Shown in pieces: positions 26,001 to 38,900 of a DNA stretch of 64,000 nt. Both the position numbers and the translations under genes were made by a program. Below the pieces are notes generated by a model that was not told the origin of the DNA, searched no databases, and saw only the letters and a program-made list of their open reading frames with translations. Position 1 is the stretch's first letter, and the number at the start of each line of letters is the position of its first letter. The DNA is from Corbicula japonica (Eukaryota > Mollusca > Bivalvia > Venerida > Cyrenidae), in the NCBI GenBank assembly GCA_038501625.1, contig JAZAYU010000080.1, positions 2,937,972 to 3,001,971 on the forward strand. Reading direction: 5' to 3'.

Positions 26001-26764
26001 ATTTCACTTTTTCACAAATAATGTACTTGTACAGTATTCGGATAAGAGTTCTAAATTTCTGATTCGGGAAGCCACAAACCAAATAATAAGCCATCAATAT
26101 AAAAAACGGGCATTTTGCAATAGTTCAAAAGGAGAAAAAATAATGACGCATTTAATTGATTAGTACTTTCAGACTTTCCCAGAAACTTGATTCCATTATA
26201 CATGTCATGCCGATAATTCTGTGCATAGTAGCCCACACACCGTTGGCTGCAATAACAAAACTGCATAAGATGAAAGATTTTAGGGGAAAAAAATCAAAAT
26301 GTATGCACTTTTTATTATTTTTTGTGCAGAATACATGCTTGTTGTTTTCATTTCCATCAAGTGATAAAACAAGAGTTAAAAATATTTTTTAAAGAAAATT
26401 TTCAGATTATTTTTTTCTTGCAATTTCAAAAGTATTAGTGATTTATGTGCATGTTCATGTTTGCTCTGTATATATAAATAATGCTTTGGGTACAGTTATT
26501 TTTATTTAAAACTGTCATTTTGACAGTATTAAGCATAACTGATTACCCTCCCAATTTACAACTACATGTGTCCTCTGACACTGATTCCCCCCACTGCAAC
26601 AATATTGTAAAATGGGCCATAACTCTGGTAAACTAGAATGTTGTGTTCTGCAGAACACATGTCTCGCCTGCATGGAAAGTTGAAATGTGGGCCTATGTTT
26701 AATCATATATAATAAAAATATTTTATTCAAGTTGATTTCAATACTGCACCACAGAACACAGGTG

Positions 26765-28365
26765 TCATTTAAATTGCATTTAAACGGGGAATAACTTAAA
26801 TAATGGTGAAACCTGAGTAATCATCTTCAAAAATTGGTTTGTAAATGCAGATGAGTTATTCAAAGTATTAAGTGAATAAATTGAACAAGTACTTTCCATT
26901 TTACAGGCAATACTAAGTTTCATGTTAAAGTTGCATTTGAAAGGGACATAACTAATAAAATATTGAAACTGGAGTTATCATTCTTGTCGTCACAGATGGC
27001 ATTGTTCATGCTGATAATATATTCCAAGTATGAAGTGAATAGGACAAGTACTTTCAAAGTTATAGGCAACATTAAGTTTCAGGTTAAAGTTGCATTTGAA
27101 AGGGGCATAACTCAAAAAAATTGAACCTGGAGTTATCATTCTTGTCGTCACAGATGACATTGTTCATGCTGATGATATATTCCAAGTATGAAGTGAATAG
27201 GAAAGCACTTTGAAAGTTAAAGTCAACATTAAGTTTCATGTTAAAGTTGCATTAGAAAGGGACATAACTCAAATAATTTTGAAATTGGACTTATCATTCT
27301 TGTCGTGACAGATGGCATTGTTCGTGCTGATGATATATTCCAAGTACGAAGTGAATAGGACAAGTACTTTCAAAGTTATAGGCAACATTAAGTTTCAGGT
27401 TAAAGTTGCATTTAAAAGGGACATAAATAAAAAAAGATTGAAACTGGAGTTATCATTCTTGTCGTCACATACGGCATTGTTCATGCTGATGATATATTCA
27501 AAGTATGAAGTGAATAGGACTAGTACTTTCAGTTATAGGCAACATTAAGTTTCAGGTTAAAGTTGCATTTGAAAGGGGCATAACTCAAAAAATATTGAAA
27601 CTGGAGTTATCATTCTTGTCATCACAGATGGCATTGTTTGTGCTGATGATATATTCCAAGTATGAAGTGAAAAGGTCAAGTACTTTCAAAGTTATAGGCA
27701 ACATTAAGTTTCAGGTTAAAGGTGCATTTGAAAGGGGCATAACTCAAAAAAGATTGAATCTGGAGTTATCATTCTTGTTGTCACAGATGGCATTGTTCGT
27801 GCTGATGATATATTCCAAGTATGAAGTGAATAGGACAAGTACTTTCAAAGTTATAGGCAACATTAAGTTTCAGGTTAAAGTTGCATTTAAAAGGGACATA
27901 AATAAAAAAAGATTGAAACTGGAGTTATCATTCTTGTCGTCACATATGGCATTGTTCATGCTGATGATATATTCCAAGTACGATGTGAATAGGACAAGTA
28001 CTTTCAGTTATATGCAACATTAAGTTTCAGGTTAAAGTTGCATTTGAAAGGGGCATAACTCAAAAAATATTGAAACTGGAGTTATCATTCTTGTCATCAC
28101 AGATGGCATTGTTTGTGCTGATGATATATTCCAAGTATGAAGTGAAAAGGTCAAGTACTTTCAAAGTTATAGGCAACATTAAGTTTCAGGTTAAAGGTGC
28201 ATTTGAAAGGGGCATAACTCAAAAAAGATTGAATCTGGAGTTAATCATTCTTGTTGTCACAGATGGCATTGTTCGTGCTGATGATATATTCCAAGTATGA
28301 AGTGAATAGGACAAGTACTTTCAAAGTTATAGGCAACATTAAATTTCAGGTTAAAGTTGGGGGAC
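26765..28365. repeat. Pearl-like tandem array 2, ~10 units of 155-160 bp with higher-order structure
   Basis: Unit starts (TTGCATTTGAAAGGG(G/A)CATAA) lie near 26931, 27090, 27247, 27407, 27562, 27722, 27881, 28038 and 28197. Units 27407/27562/27722 and 27881/28038/28197 form two copies of an ABC triplet ~475 bp long: shared indels such as ACATAAATAAAAAAAG appear only in A, and GGTGCATTTG only in C. Open frames of up to 142 codons here are repeat artefacts. Confidence 0.9.
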
Positions 28366-28450
28366 TACCGGACAACGGCACTGACGAGGACGACGACGAA
28401 GACGACAACGGCGCCGGACAATAGGATCCCTATGTGTCTACCTGCTATCG
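28357..28450. mobile_element. GAC-rich tail and hairpin closing array 2
   Basis: GACGAGGACGACGACGAAGA (~28384) follows the last unit, then GGCGCCGGACAATAGGATCC and a CCTGC-TATC-GCAGG hairpin (~28440-28453). This parallels the end of array 1, although the sequence is different. Confidence 0.6.
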
Positions 28451-29079
28451 CAGGCGACACAAAAATAGTCAGAGAAAAAATATTTTAAGATCATCTCCAC
28501 ATCCTGCTTGATCATCTATGCAAGTTTGAAAGAAATCTGCCTGTTAGTTAATGAGGAGTTGATGCCACAAGATTTGGAGGAGAGATAGTAAAGAGTAAGA
28601 CAGACAATTCCTTAATGTACCATAAAATTGTGACTTTTATCACTACCTTGATTAAATGTCTGTGGTTTCTAAATGCTTGAAGAGAATTTAATTTTGTTTT
28701 CATACAAAGAAGTGAAAATGATGCATCTTATTCTATTTTAAGTTGGCAGTGTATATCCCAAATCCTTGCATTGGTCAAGTATATATTTCTTTTTTTTAAA
28801 TTTAATATTAGATTTTACCTTACACAGCGAAAAAAAAAAGAAAATTTAATAATTATAGAACTTGTACAATACCTCTATTTATTTGTTTTTTTTCCCTCAA
28901 TTTTTGTCAATGGAAGAAATATGAGAAATAATTTTGTAAAAGAAGAATGTTCAGATTATTACTTGTGTCATACAGCAACTAAAGGCAATTCAAAAGAAAC
29001 TGATGAGTAAAATGGTGTACGAGATTTAGGGAAGTTAGTCACAAAAAAATTATGCAAAACACGGATAAAAAGAAACAGA
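28450..29079. other. Intergenic stretch downstream of SF3B1
   Basis: AT-rich sequence between array 2 and the probable SF3B1 3' end. One 79-codon plus frame (28771-29010) has no recognisable domain. I see nothing else. Confidence 0.5.
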
Positions 29080-29789
29080 AACTAGAACAAAAGAGTCATT
29101 ATTTATTTCTTATGTAAGACAATTTCTGGCATTCATTTCAACCAAGATATTGATGATTAAATCAGAGCATTATTTATTAAGTAATCCAGAAAAGAATACA
29201 AACATTTCTTTACTGAAACAGAGACACTATCAAAATTATTATGTAATGTGGTAGTTCGAACTTCCTCAAAATTACAAATGCGGTTAGACAAATGAAATAC
29301 AACATGAGCAAAAGATATCAATCAGATTCTCATCAGTATGTTTATTTTGAACCCTCCCCCCACAGAGCCACAATTTCTGGCATTGTTCTAAACAGTTAAA
29401 ATTCAGTTTGGAAAGTTTTTCCCATTTAATACCTGTAACAGTAACTAAATTTTAGGCGATTATACTAAAGCCTCACAATTTTTCCACAAATTGAAAATGT
29501 AAAGCTATGACATCAAAGCACAACATCAACTTTGCGCAAAAATGGTATCATTAAAACAAGAAGGATGTCATTATCATACTTAGGTGCTGACATCTGATCA
29601 GCAATCAATTTCATTCCACTTTTCCTTTTTCAGTGAAAATTAAATTAAAGCATCCAAATCAGAAATATTTCTTCTATTTTCCTTTTTTTCAATGAAAATT
29701 AAAATAAAGCACATCCAACCAGCAATATGTGTTCAGTGTTTCCTTTTGTTCCATGAAAATTAAAAATGTCTGTCACAACTGTACCACAA
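29080..29789 (-). other. Probable SF3B1 3' untranslated region with candidate poly(A) signals
   Basis: There is no coding potential after the stop codon. Minus-strand AATAAA hexamers occur at 29341-29346, 29173-29178 and 29102-29107; any could be the polyadenylation signal, and the true end is not determinable here. The proximal part contains a three-copy imperfect ~55-65 bp tandem repeat (about 29610-29768). Confidence 0.5.
29610..29768. repeat. Three-copy imperfect tandem repeat in the SF3B1 3' UTR
   Basis: Each unit contains a TTTCCTTTT..(C)A-TGAAAATTAAA core followed by AAAGCA(C)ATCCAA-CAG-AATAT. The cores start near 29623, 29680 and 29738. Units differ by substitutions and small indels, so the repeat is old. 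Confidence 0.6.
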
Positions 29790-29948
29790 TTACAAAATGT
29801 AGTCCAGCTCATATCGGAGAAAATTATTTTTAGCATCATTAGGAACTCTGGGATATGCCGGAATCATTCCATCTTGTGCTCCAATATATACTGTGTTATA
29901 TACCTTCCAATAGACATCTCGGACTTTACGGGCTGGGTGAAATAAACC
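29790..29948 (-). CDS. SF3B1: SF3B1 exon 20 (C-terminus and stop)
   Basis: It encodes [40 protein letters not shown] and [12 protein letters not shown], then TAA (29790-29792). The human end is also RYELDYIL. The middle part is clearly diverged from human ([13 protein letters not shown] against GSQDALIAHYPRI). The acceptor is TTTGCAG. Confidence 0.97.
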   Translation of the reverse strand, partial: GLFHPARKVRDVYWKVYNTVYIGAQDGMIPAYPRVPNDAKNNFLRYELDYIL

Positions 29949-32900
29949 CTGCAAAGAGAATTACAGTCTAGTTTAACAATGCAAAATACCGGGGAAAAAG
30001 AACAAGCTAGAAGACTCTGCAATACGAAGAAACCAGGTTAACTTTTAAGTTTTAAGTGAAGAAAGGGGCATAGCTATGACAAAATACAGTCAATGAGTAT
30101 GACTCTTGTCCTAATAATTGATATTGTTATATGGCACAACTATGTTAAGTTTCAAAGCTCTATCTTGAACGGTTACTAAGAAAAACAAAACTATGAAATT
30201 CTTTGAGGTACTGTGGTATCATTTTATTTAGCGATGGCTTAATTTTCGTGCTCGGGCCAGTGCGTGAATTTCAAATCTAAGCTAATATTCAACAATGTAG
30301 TTTCACATATGTATCCAAAACTCGCTGTCCGAATGTGCCTACATTTTCTTTTAAGTTGCCTGTATCGCTATTTGATATAAATCAGAGGTATTGAATAATT
30401 ATATTAAATAAAGGAAATAAAATAAGTTATTACTATGGAAATTCTTTTGAATAATTTTTCAATATTCCTTCGGAACTATAACGACAATTAACTCCGTTCA
30501 TTTAGCTAAGGTCATGTTTTACCAAAAAGTATCGTTGTTATCCCATTCAGTTTATATTGACAAGTAATTCTGTTACTTACTGGTAACATTTTTTGTTCAA
30601 TTTACCCTTTTTCGTTTAAGTGTTATACAATAAATTGACACTTTGTATCATATAACTAGAACGCAATTTAACATGCCAATTATGTTAAGAATAGTCCAGA
30701 TAGATGGATCAAACAGGCCCCGCGTCAATTAGTGGCGCCGAATAAAAAGAAGTCCAATAATTGACAAACAAATAAGTGTTAACTGACAGGGGCCAACTGA
30801 CACATGATTAGCCCGTGTGTTCAAAAAATCATTAGATACTGAATAAGGGTGAGTCAAATATCAATTATAATAATTTTTTTCTGATTTTGGTTGTTTTTGT
30901 TTTGTTTGTTTTTTTAAATCGGATTTGCGCGAATTTAAGTCCGCGCGAAACAGTGTTTTTTGGCGATTGTGCGAAATTTCGTGCTAGCAAAATTAAATGA
31001 TACCACAGTAATTGGAATATGGTTATAAATCCTTGAGTCATCTGCGAAAACTATGCTGACATAAATAACCCATGTTCGAGAAATGCGATTTTAAGCCTTC
31101 TATTAAGTAATAACTATATTGATGTTAACTGTGTGCATCTTATAGGAAATATCTGCAGGATTTAATAAATTGCATCAGTTTAGCAAGAACTTACCTGTAA
31201 AGCATACTGCAGGACTTTAGAAGGCCCAATACCAACTCTCATGCCCTCTATAGCTCCCATGAATGCTTGAACTACGTGTGGCGATGTCTCAAACACATTG
31301 GGCCAAACATGGTTCAATAAGTGAATGAGGGCATCTTCACAGCCAAAGCCATAAACCCCCAGGGCCATGTGCTGTATGGCTGACATAGATGTCTGTCTAT
31401 GTACCAGATCTCTGGAAAAACAATAGCGAAAACATTAAAATCATTGCCACACATAATTGCTTTTTCTCCATATATACATGTGGGCGAATAGTGTAGATCC
31501 AAATCAGGCGGCACATCTGTGCCATCTGATCAGGATCTACAATGTTTTGCTTTCAGATTCATTAAGTTATTTCTTACTAAGATGTGACCAGTGTAGATCA
31601 AGCTGATCAGGATCTTCACAGGTTGCTCATGCGATAAAAAATGTATATATGGAGTTTAGAGTTAAAATACATGTTCCTTGAAACTTGGAGAAAATAAATT
31701 TAAAGCTTCAGATTCATGTGGGAAAATATTTCAAAATATTTAACTATTATCTTGAATATTCTATCAACCAAGGATTCCATCGCCTACCAACCCCAAAATA
31801 TTCAGTGATGTTGAAAACTGTAGGGTAACTATTAAACTCAACTTCTAAACTACAGTATGAAAGAAGGGAAATAACTCTAAAATATATGAAATTATAAAGC
31901 CTTATAATTTCTATTGAATTTAGAAGACATAAGTCCTAATATGCCAGCTGCTGTGATCATAATAACGACTTAACCCTTTCCTCCGTAGATACACCTTTAT
32001 TGCATGGGCAAACAGTGTAGATCCAAATCAGCCTGAACATCCGTGCCTTCTGATCAGGATCTGCACTGTTCCCTTTTTATTTGTTATGTTATTTTTGACC
32101 AAAATGCAACCAGTGCAGATCCTGATCAGACGGCATGGATGCACTGGTCGAACATGCATAAAAATGCATATATATGGAGGAGAGGGATAAAGATTTACCT
32201 GTCCATCAATGCATCTTCAAACAGTGGGGTCACAGCATATATGTAGTCTTTGCCCATCTCTCCGATGTATTCAAACATAAAAGACAAGGATTTCAAAACA
32301 CCATTTTGTACATTCAGTTCAGGCACACGATATTCGTTCATTAAAGCGGGTAGCACTGTGAATGGGGAGCAGGTCTCAGCAACGATCGCTATGGCAACTG
32401 TAGTACACACACGATTCTGACGCTCCTGCACTTTCAGATTGTTTAACAGCGTAGCGAGTACATCATGAGGACTGAAAAAAGAAAATTTCTTACATTCTGT
32501 AAAGATTTCAAACACATAATAATCTTCTGACATATCGTCGCTGTAAATCTAAAAAGAAGTGATTCTAAAATGTTGTAAAACAAATTTGCCTTAATTTGTT
32601 ATTTGCCTGTTTAGAAGGACTTCACTAATACACCGATGGTTGTGACTTACTACAATATGACTTATCACTTTGAAAACAGTTAATATTCTGTCCTTATCAC
32701 TGGCAAACAGTTGATCATAAACATCCACAGAAATAATCAACACTAAATAAATCCAAACAAATTAAGGATATCAGTTTTAGATTAATCTTCATACATTTTC
32801 TCAAGGACATAAACTTGTGTATTTGTATTATTCTCACAGATATATGTGGCTAAATACTCCCTAGAGTTTATTTTTCACATTGCTTAGCCCAAATGAAAAT

Positions 32901-35900
32901 TAAACTCACACAAAATGTAATGATACCACAGTATTAATATTCAAACAATCTATTAAAACTAGAGATGGAATGATAAGCCTTTTTAAGTCTCTGAATTAAC
33001 GTTATTTTTATGTCTTTGACCTATTAATGTTTTAATAACCTTATTTAACCATAACTTTTGACTCACCCAATAGCCTTAGCAATATAACCAAACGTGTTGA
33101 CGGTGGCTCTGCGGATAGCCTTCTTATGTGCTTTCAGTAACTCGAGCAGTTCAAAGCAGATCCTCATCCACTCCCTGGCTGACACATACTCGGCACCTCG
33201 ATCTGCTATACGCCCAACAAGATCTATACAGTTCTCTTGGACCTTCTCATGTCTGAAAAACAACCACACAAAATGAGATCCTTTATCAGCAGCACAGCAG
33301 GAACACTTACTCTTAGGATATATATGCAAAATTCTTGGTGTGGGGCATGCTCTTTCAGGAGTTTTTTTCTAAGGTTGTCTCGGGTGCAATTTGGGGGCAT
33401 TTTACATAAGGAACAGTCAACATTTTTCAATTTAACAACTGATATTTTTCTGTTAAAGGCCCAATAAACTTGTCAAACAGCATATTTTTTATTAACCTAA
33501 ACATTTTAGATTTCACCTGTATGCATAATAACGCAAAAAATAAACTTTACAATAAGAAAAGGGTATTATCTTATTGATTTGCAGCATGTTTTGCGGATCG
33601 TTTATCTTGTTTACAAAACAAACAGCGAATCTTTCCGAGCTGTCGCCAATTATGCAACAGTGCATAAATTTATGACGTATTCCCCACTAAAAGCCATTAC
33701 TGGGATGACGTCACCGCATTCTGCGTTTTTACGGCCCAAAAAACGGAAAAAACCGATAACTTTTTGCCGAGTGATTGTAAACATTGGTTAGTAATTTTGT
33801 GGGCTACAAAAATACTGTTCAATGATTGGGGATTGTTTGGGGATTGTTTGAGAACATAAATATTTGGTCATTTATACTTTCTTTTGAAAAGGGTCAAAGT
33901 GGTTAATTAATTTTCACAAAGAAAAAAAAAACGTTTTGACAAGTTTATTGGGCCTTTAAAAGATTTATATCAAGATTTCTGCAGAGAGTATTTGGAGTAT
34001 GCATTTGCATAATTTGAGAAAAGGTAGCTACATGCCTGTTCATAGTATCATTTCATACCTCATCAAATATAATTTGATACTGTCATGACATCTTTCTTTT
34101 GTTCCATGACAAAGCATGACTTCCAAACAATTTTACCTAGGGAGATTTCATTTTCACAGGCTGTCAACCAGGTCAACTCCAAAATATAGGAAAAATATAG
34201 GAATATTTTTGCAACAAATATAGGAGTTTTTGGTTGATTTTGAGGCAAAATATAGGAGTTTGGAACCGATAATAGTTTTATTTATTTGCACTTATACAAA
34301 TGATTTTCACATGTGCATTTACTGTTTCTACAATTATCAATGTCCAAAATGTCCTCTGTAAAAATGATGGAAACCATTAACTTTAACATCAGCACCATCA
34401 AGCACATCACCAGCATCTGAATGACCATTCAAACAAGGGGGAAATGCAGAAAATGCATTAACAAAGCCGGATTTTTCAGTTTTAGTTTGTCTTCTACATA
34501 GTACTGTACACAGCATCGACCCATCCACTCATAGTAATATTGCTTTGTGTGTAAAAATCTGGGTTACAATGTCCAAAAGGGTTCAATCAAAATTGACCCC
34601 AAGGCCTTACTTTGGTCAAACTCTATTGAGAACCTGTAGGCAATCCATCATACAAAATTATATGCCCTTCACTAATCTAGAAGTTCCCGAATAAACAATT
34701 TTCAATATGATTCCATTTATTTATTTAATCTGCATGGAACAGTACTGCAGTCAAATAAGTTAGTAAACCTACATACAAAGAATATTGCAACAAGTTTCAA
34801 GAGAAATGATAAAAACTTATCAAGTTATAACCATAACTGAACTTTAATTCAAACAGCCATTAAATTTCTATACAAAAGCAATAATTCTTCAAAAGCAAAG
34901 CCTTTTTGGGAATAGATGGACATTATTCCTTTCAGGTTCATTTAAGTTTAACAGTAATTTAACATTTATCCATTGAGTGGTTCCATGAAAAAATTTTTTT
35001 TTAGTTTTTTTAGAAAACTATGCAAATATTTTGCAGATTATCCAAATAAAAAAATTATAAAGTTATCTCAATTTATTTAACAGTTGTTGCAAATTATCAA
35101 ATAATATTGTTTTTATTACCTCCCTTTATTTGACTTTGCCTTTTGAAAATTATTGTTTTTGTAAAGACACCTTCTTTTGCATACACTCTTTTCCAACAGA
35201 GTTTGATAACAGTCTTTTCAAACTGGAAAACTAAACACAAAAGTCAGCTGAAGAATTCTTGTTCACAGTCAAGCATGTTTTTCCCAGGTGTCCATCTTGA
35301 CATTTTAGACAACACATACACCATACCGAATATAAGCTCTCTAGTCCTTGCAGTTGGTGAATAAAATTTAATGATCTTTAACATTTTTTTGCATTTCGTT
35401 GCAACTGCAACAAGAATTCTGCATAGAAGTGAAAATTTGTTTTTGTTAGGTAAGCCTTAATACACAGAAACCTGCTACAAAGTTGTTAGAGAATCAGATT
35501 AAGACTTAAGTAAATGCCACCCGCCAAGTTTTCACCAATCTAAAAGTAGAGTTTCGTTCTTGAAAAGAAAGAAGGAAGCAAAAGCAGTATCAAAGCAATA
35601 TTTACTCTCTTCATTAATCGGCAAAAACAAATACTAAAAAATATAGGAATACACATAAAAATATAGGAGAAATATAGGAATATAGGAGGCTTTTCAGAAT
35701 ATAGGATTCTGATCCAAAATATAGGAGAAATATAGGAATATAGGAATCGGTTGACAGCCTGTTTTCATTAACTGTATTCTCCATGGATACTTTTATTATA
35801 ATTTCGGTGACCAGTGTAGATCCAAGTCGGTCAACGCATTTAATTAAGACAAAAACACATATTCAGTAAACATGGTACTTTGAAAATGGATAGAAAGATA

Positions 35901-38900
35901 AAACAAGATGACAAACTAATTCCACAAAACCAGGGTTTTTTTAAATTTTAAGTGAAAAGGGGCATAACTATGACACAATACAAGCAAGAGTTATGAAACT
36001 TGTCCTGATATTTGCTATTATTTATGATGTCATAAAATTACGCTTAGTTTCAAAGATCTATTTTGACTGCCAACTCCCTCCTCATCCCCCGGCTGCAGAC
36101 CTGTCAAAACACACACCCCAATCTAAAACAAGGGTTTCCAAATAAGATCTGGGTAACAAACTAAGTATCCCTATAATGTTCCTACCTGTTTTTTAGGATA
36201 GGTGTGAGTCGGGGTAACAGATCTTTGATTGGCGGTGTCATCTTTGTCATTCCGATAACGTTGACAATAGCTTTGAGAGCTCCGAGAATGCTACCAAGGA
36301 CTTCTGGGTATTCTTCTCCGAGGTACTCGTATAACACCACACCCAAGTGACCCATCAACTTCTCCTGTAAATAAAAACACAATGGTTTTATGTGAGAGAT
36401 AAGGAGGTTTACAGCTTTATGTCAAGCATGACCAAGACCTAACGCCAACAGAGATTTGTAATTCTGCAGAAATACTGAACCAGGGTTGAAGGTTATAAAA
36501 CTGAGTTTGGAAACCAGGCTCAAATCTCAAGCATCTGATTGGCTGAAATGGCGACTGGTCACCATTTCAGCGAATCAGATGCTTGAGATTTGAGACTGGT
36601 TTCCATGCTCAGTTTTATTACCTTTGGCACAGGAATCATAGACAACTCTTTAGATAAAACAGCTATAGAGCTGAATGACCAGAAATAAAATACTTAATAA
36701 GTGTTTCAAACTCATCGAAAAAAATTGTTCATTAAAAGGGAAATAAGTACAATGTAATATTCTTTCACTGATGGATGCATAGTGGGTTATCCCCTAGAGT
36801 TGCTTTCGCTGTCTTCAATTAAACACAATACAAAGTAGAGTGAAAGAACTATACTCAACAAAAAAAGAAACCTGACACTGAAACTTTGAATAAGTATGAG
36901 GTGCATATTCAAAATCTATATATTTTTGCACCATCCAAAAGAAAATAGCCACTGAATCACTTGTTTCATGCACCAAAAATATCAAAATGCATAATTAAGT
37001 TCAAAACATGCACAATTTTTATTACATACCACAATTCAATTAGCTTTAAATCTGATTCCAGGAAAATACACCAAATATAAAGTGTCAGGTTTCTATTTTT
37101 GTTGAGTATATAATTAAGCGATTAAATACCCACAAAGTAATGCTTTGTTTTAGGTGTAATGTAATGCTTATCTACACTTCAGTAACAATTTTAACCAATG
37201 CCCAAGGTTATGAAAATGAGCATGGAAACCAGTCTCAAATCTCAAGCATCTGATTGGATGAAATGGCGATGAGTCGCCATTTCAGCCAATCAGATACTTG
37301 AGATTTGAGACTGGTTTCCTATCTCAGTTTTATAACCTTCAGCCCATGTTTAATTGCAAAACCTGGGAAACTGTGAAAGTAGTCTGTGACACATACAATC
37401 TGTCAGGGACTGCCTGATCGTATGGTTGATGAAGCTAATATACTCTTTTCAAGCATTTTTTGTAGGCTACTATAACAACAGATGTTTGTTAACCCTTTCC
37501 TCCATAGACACACCTTTTTTGTATGAGCGAACAGTGTAGATCCAGATCAGCCTGCACATCCGTGCCGTCTGATCAGTATTTGCACCGTTCACTTTATGAT
37601 TCGTTAGGTTATTTCTGAACAAAATGCGACCAGTGCAGATCCTGATCAGACGGCACGAATGTGCCAGCTGATCTGGATCTACACTGGTCGCACACGCGTA
37701 AAAATGCGTATATATGGAGGAAAGGGTTTAACATATATGCCCTCCAAACACCAATTGGATAGTAATCTGCTGTTATTTTATTGAAGGTCTCTGTGACATT
37801 CTTCTTGGACATACTAACCCTAAAATAAAATGGGGTGATCTAAATGTGATGACAAACTTCCCTTCCAAAGCTGAGGACTGTAAGCCAATTGGATGTCTAA
37901 TTATTGATTAGGTTGGCTTCCGACCGCTAGAAAGACTGACTGACATGTAGAAAAGGAATATACACCTGCTTCTTCAAAAGGGCATAAAATAGAACATGTA
38001 TAATTACCTCTTGGCATGTCTTCATCACAATAGCTATCCTGGAGATTAGATCTGCAGCCTGTTGTCGCACCTTGGCCGACTTGTTGTTCAGACGCCAAAG
38101 GATTGTACCGCAGATCTGGGGCAGGTAAGGCTTCACACGCTTACCCAGGGCATTTACAACTGTACCAAAACCATTTAACATCACCACATCCTGCAACAAG
38201 TATATCATTAAGTTTATAATTATTCTACTGTTTTAATCAAGTGAGAGTTCAGTTTTACTGAGAGTCAACTTATTTTCAATCATATTTATTTGAAACCTTA
38301 GTTTTAAAGTAATCTCGAAATAAATGGTCTACTTTGAATAAGATCTTCGACAGATGTCATGGTTTTCAAATTTATTAGTGAAACATGGAACAGAATATAA
38401 TTAAAGATACACTTCTGCAAAAATGGAAAGAAATATTCAAAATTAATAATGCTGCTACGTTTTATAATGATGCATCTTTAAAGTGAACTAAAGACCTTTT
38501 TACGATCATGTTCCAAAAAACTAGCTAATATTAACAATATTAATGTACTGTCAACTGAAAAAAGCTACAGTAAAACCCTTGACTAATACCTTAATTCCAT
38601 AGAACCCATATAGAAAACCAGTGTAAGTTTTCTACTTCATGATCAAAGTCAGCAGTTTTAATAGTTCTGAAACATTTATTGGTTAAACATTTAGGTAAGC
38701 AGACCATTGATAAAAGTTACTGATATCTTAACCCTTTCCTCCATAGATACACCTTTATTGCATGGGCGAACAGTTTAGATCCAAATCAGATGGTACATCC
38801 GTGCCATCTGATCAGGATCTAAACTGTTTGCTTTTTTTATTCATTAGGCTATTACTAACCAAAATGCGACTAGTTCTGATCCTTTGCCCAAGGTTATAAA

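Noticed and set aside
27312..28300. Open frames of 76-142 codons with repeated MALFVLMIYSKYEV
   Set aside because: The repeat in the protein is the 155-160 bp DNA tandem repeat read in frame; not a gene.
33579..33791. 70-codon plus frame inside the TTAA-flanked MITE at 33.5 kb
   Set aside because: No domain; lies within a 500-bp non-autonomous element, most likely chance.
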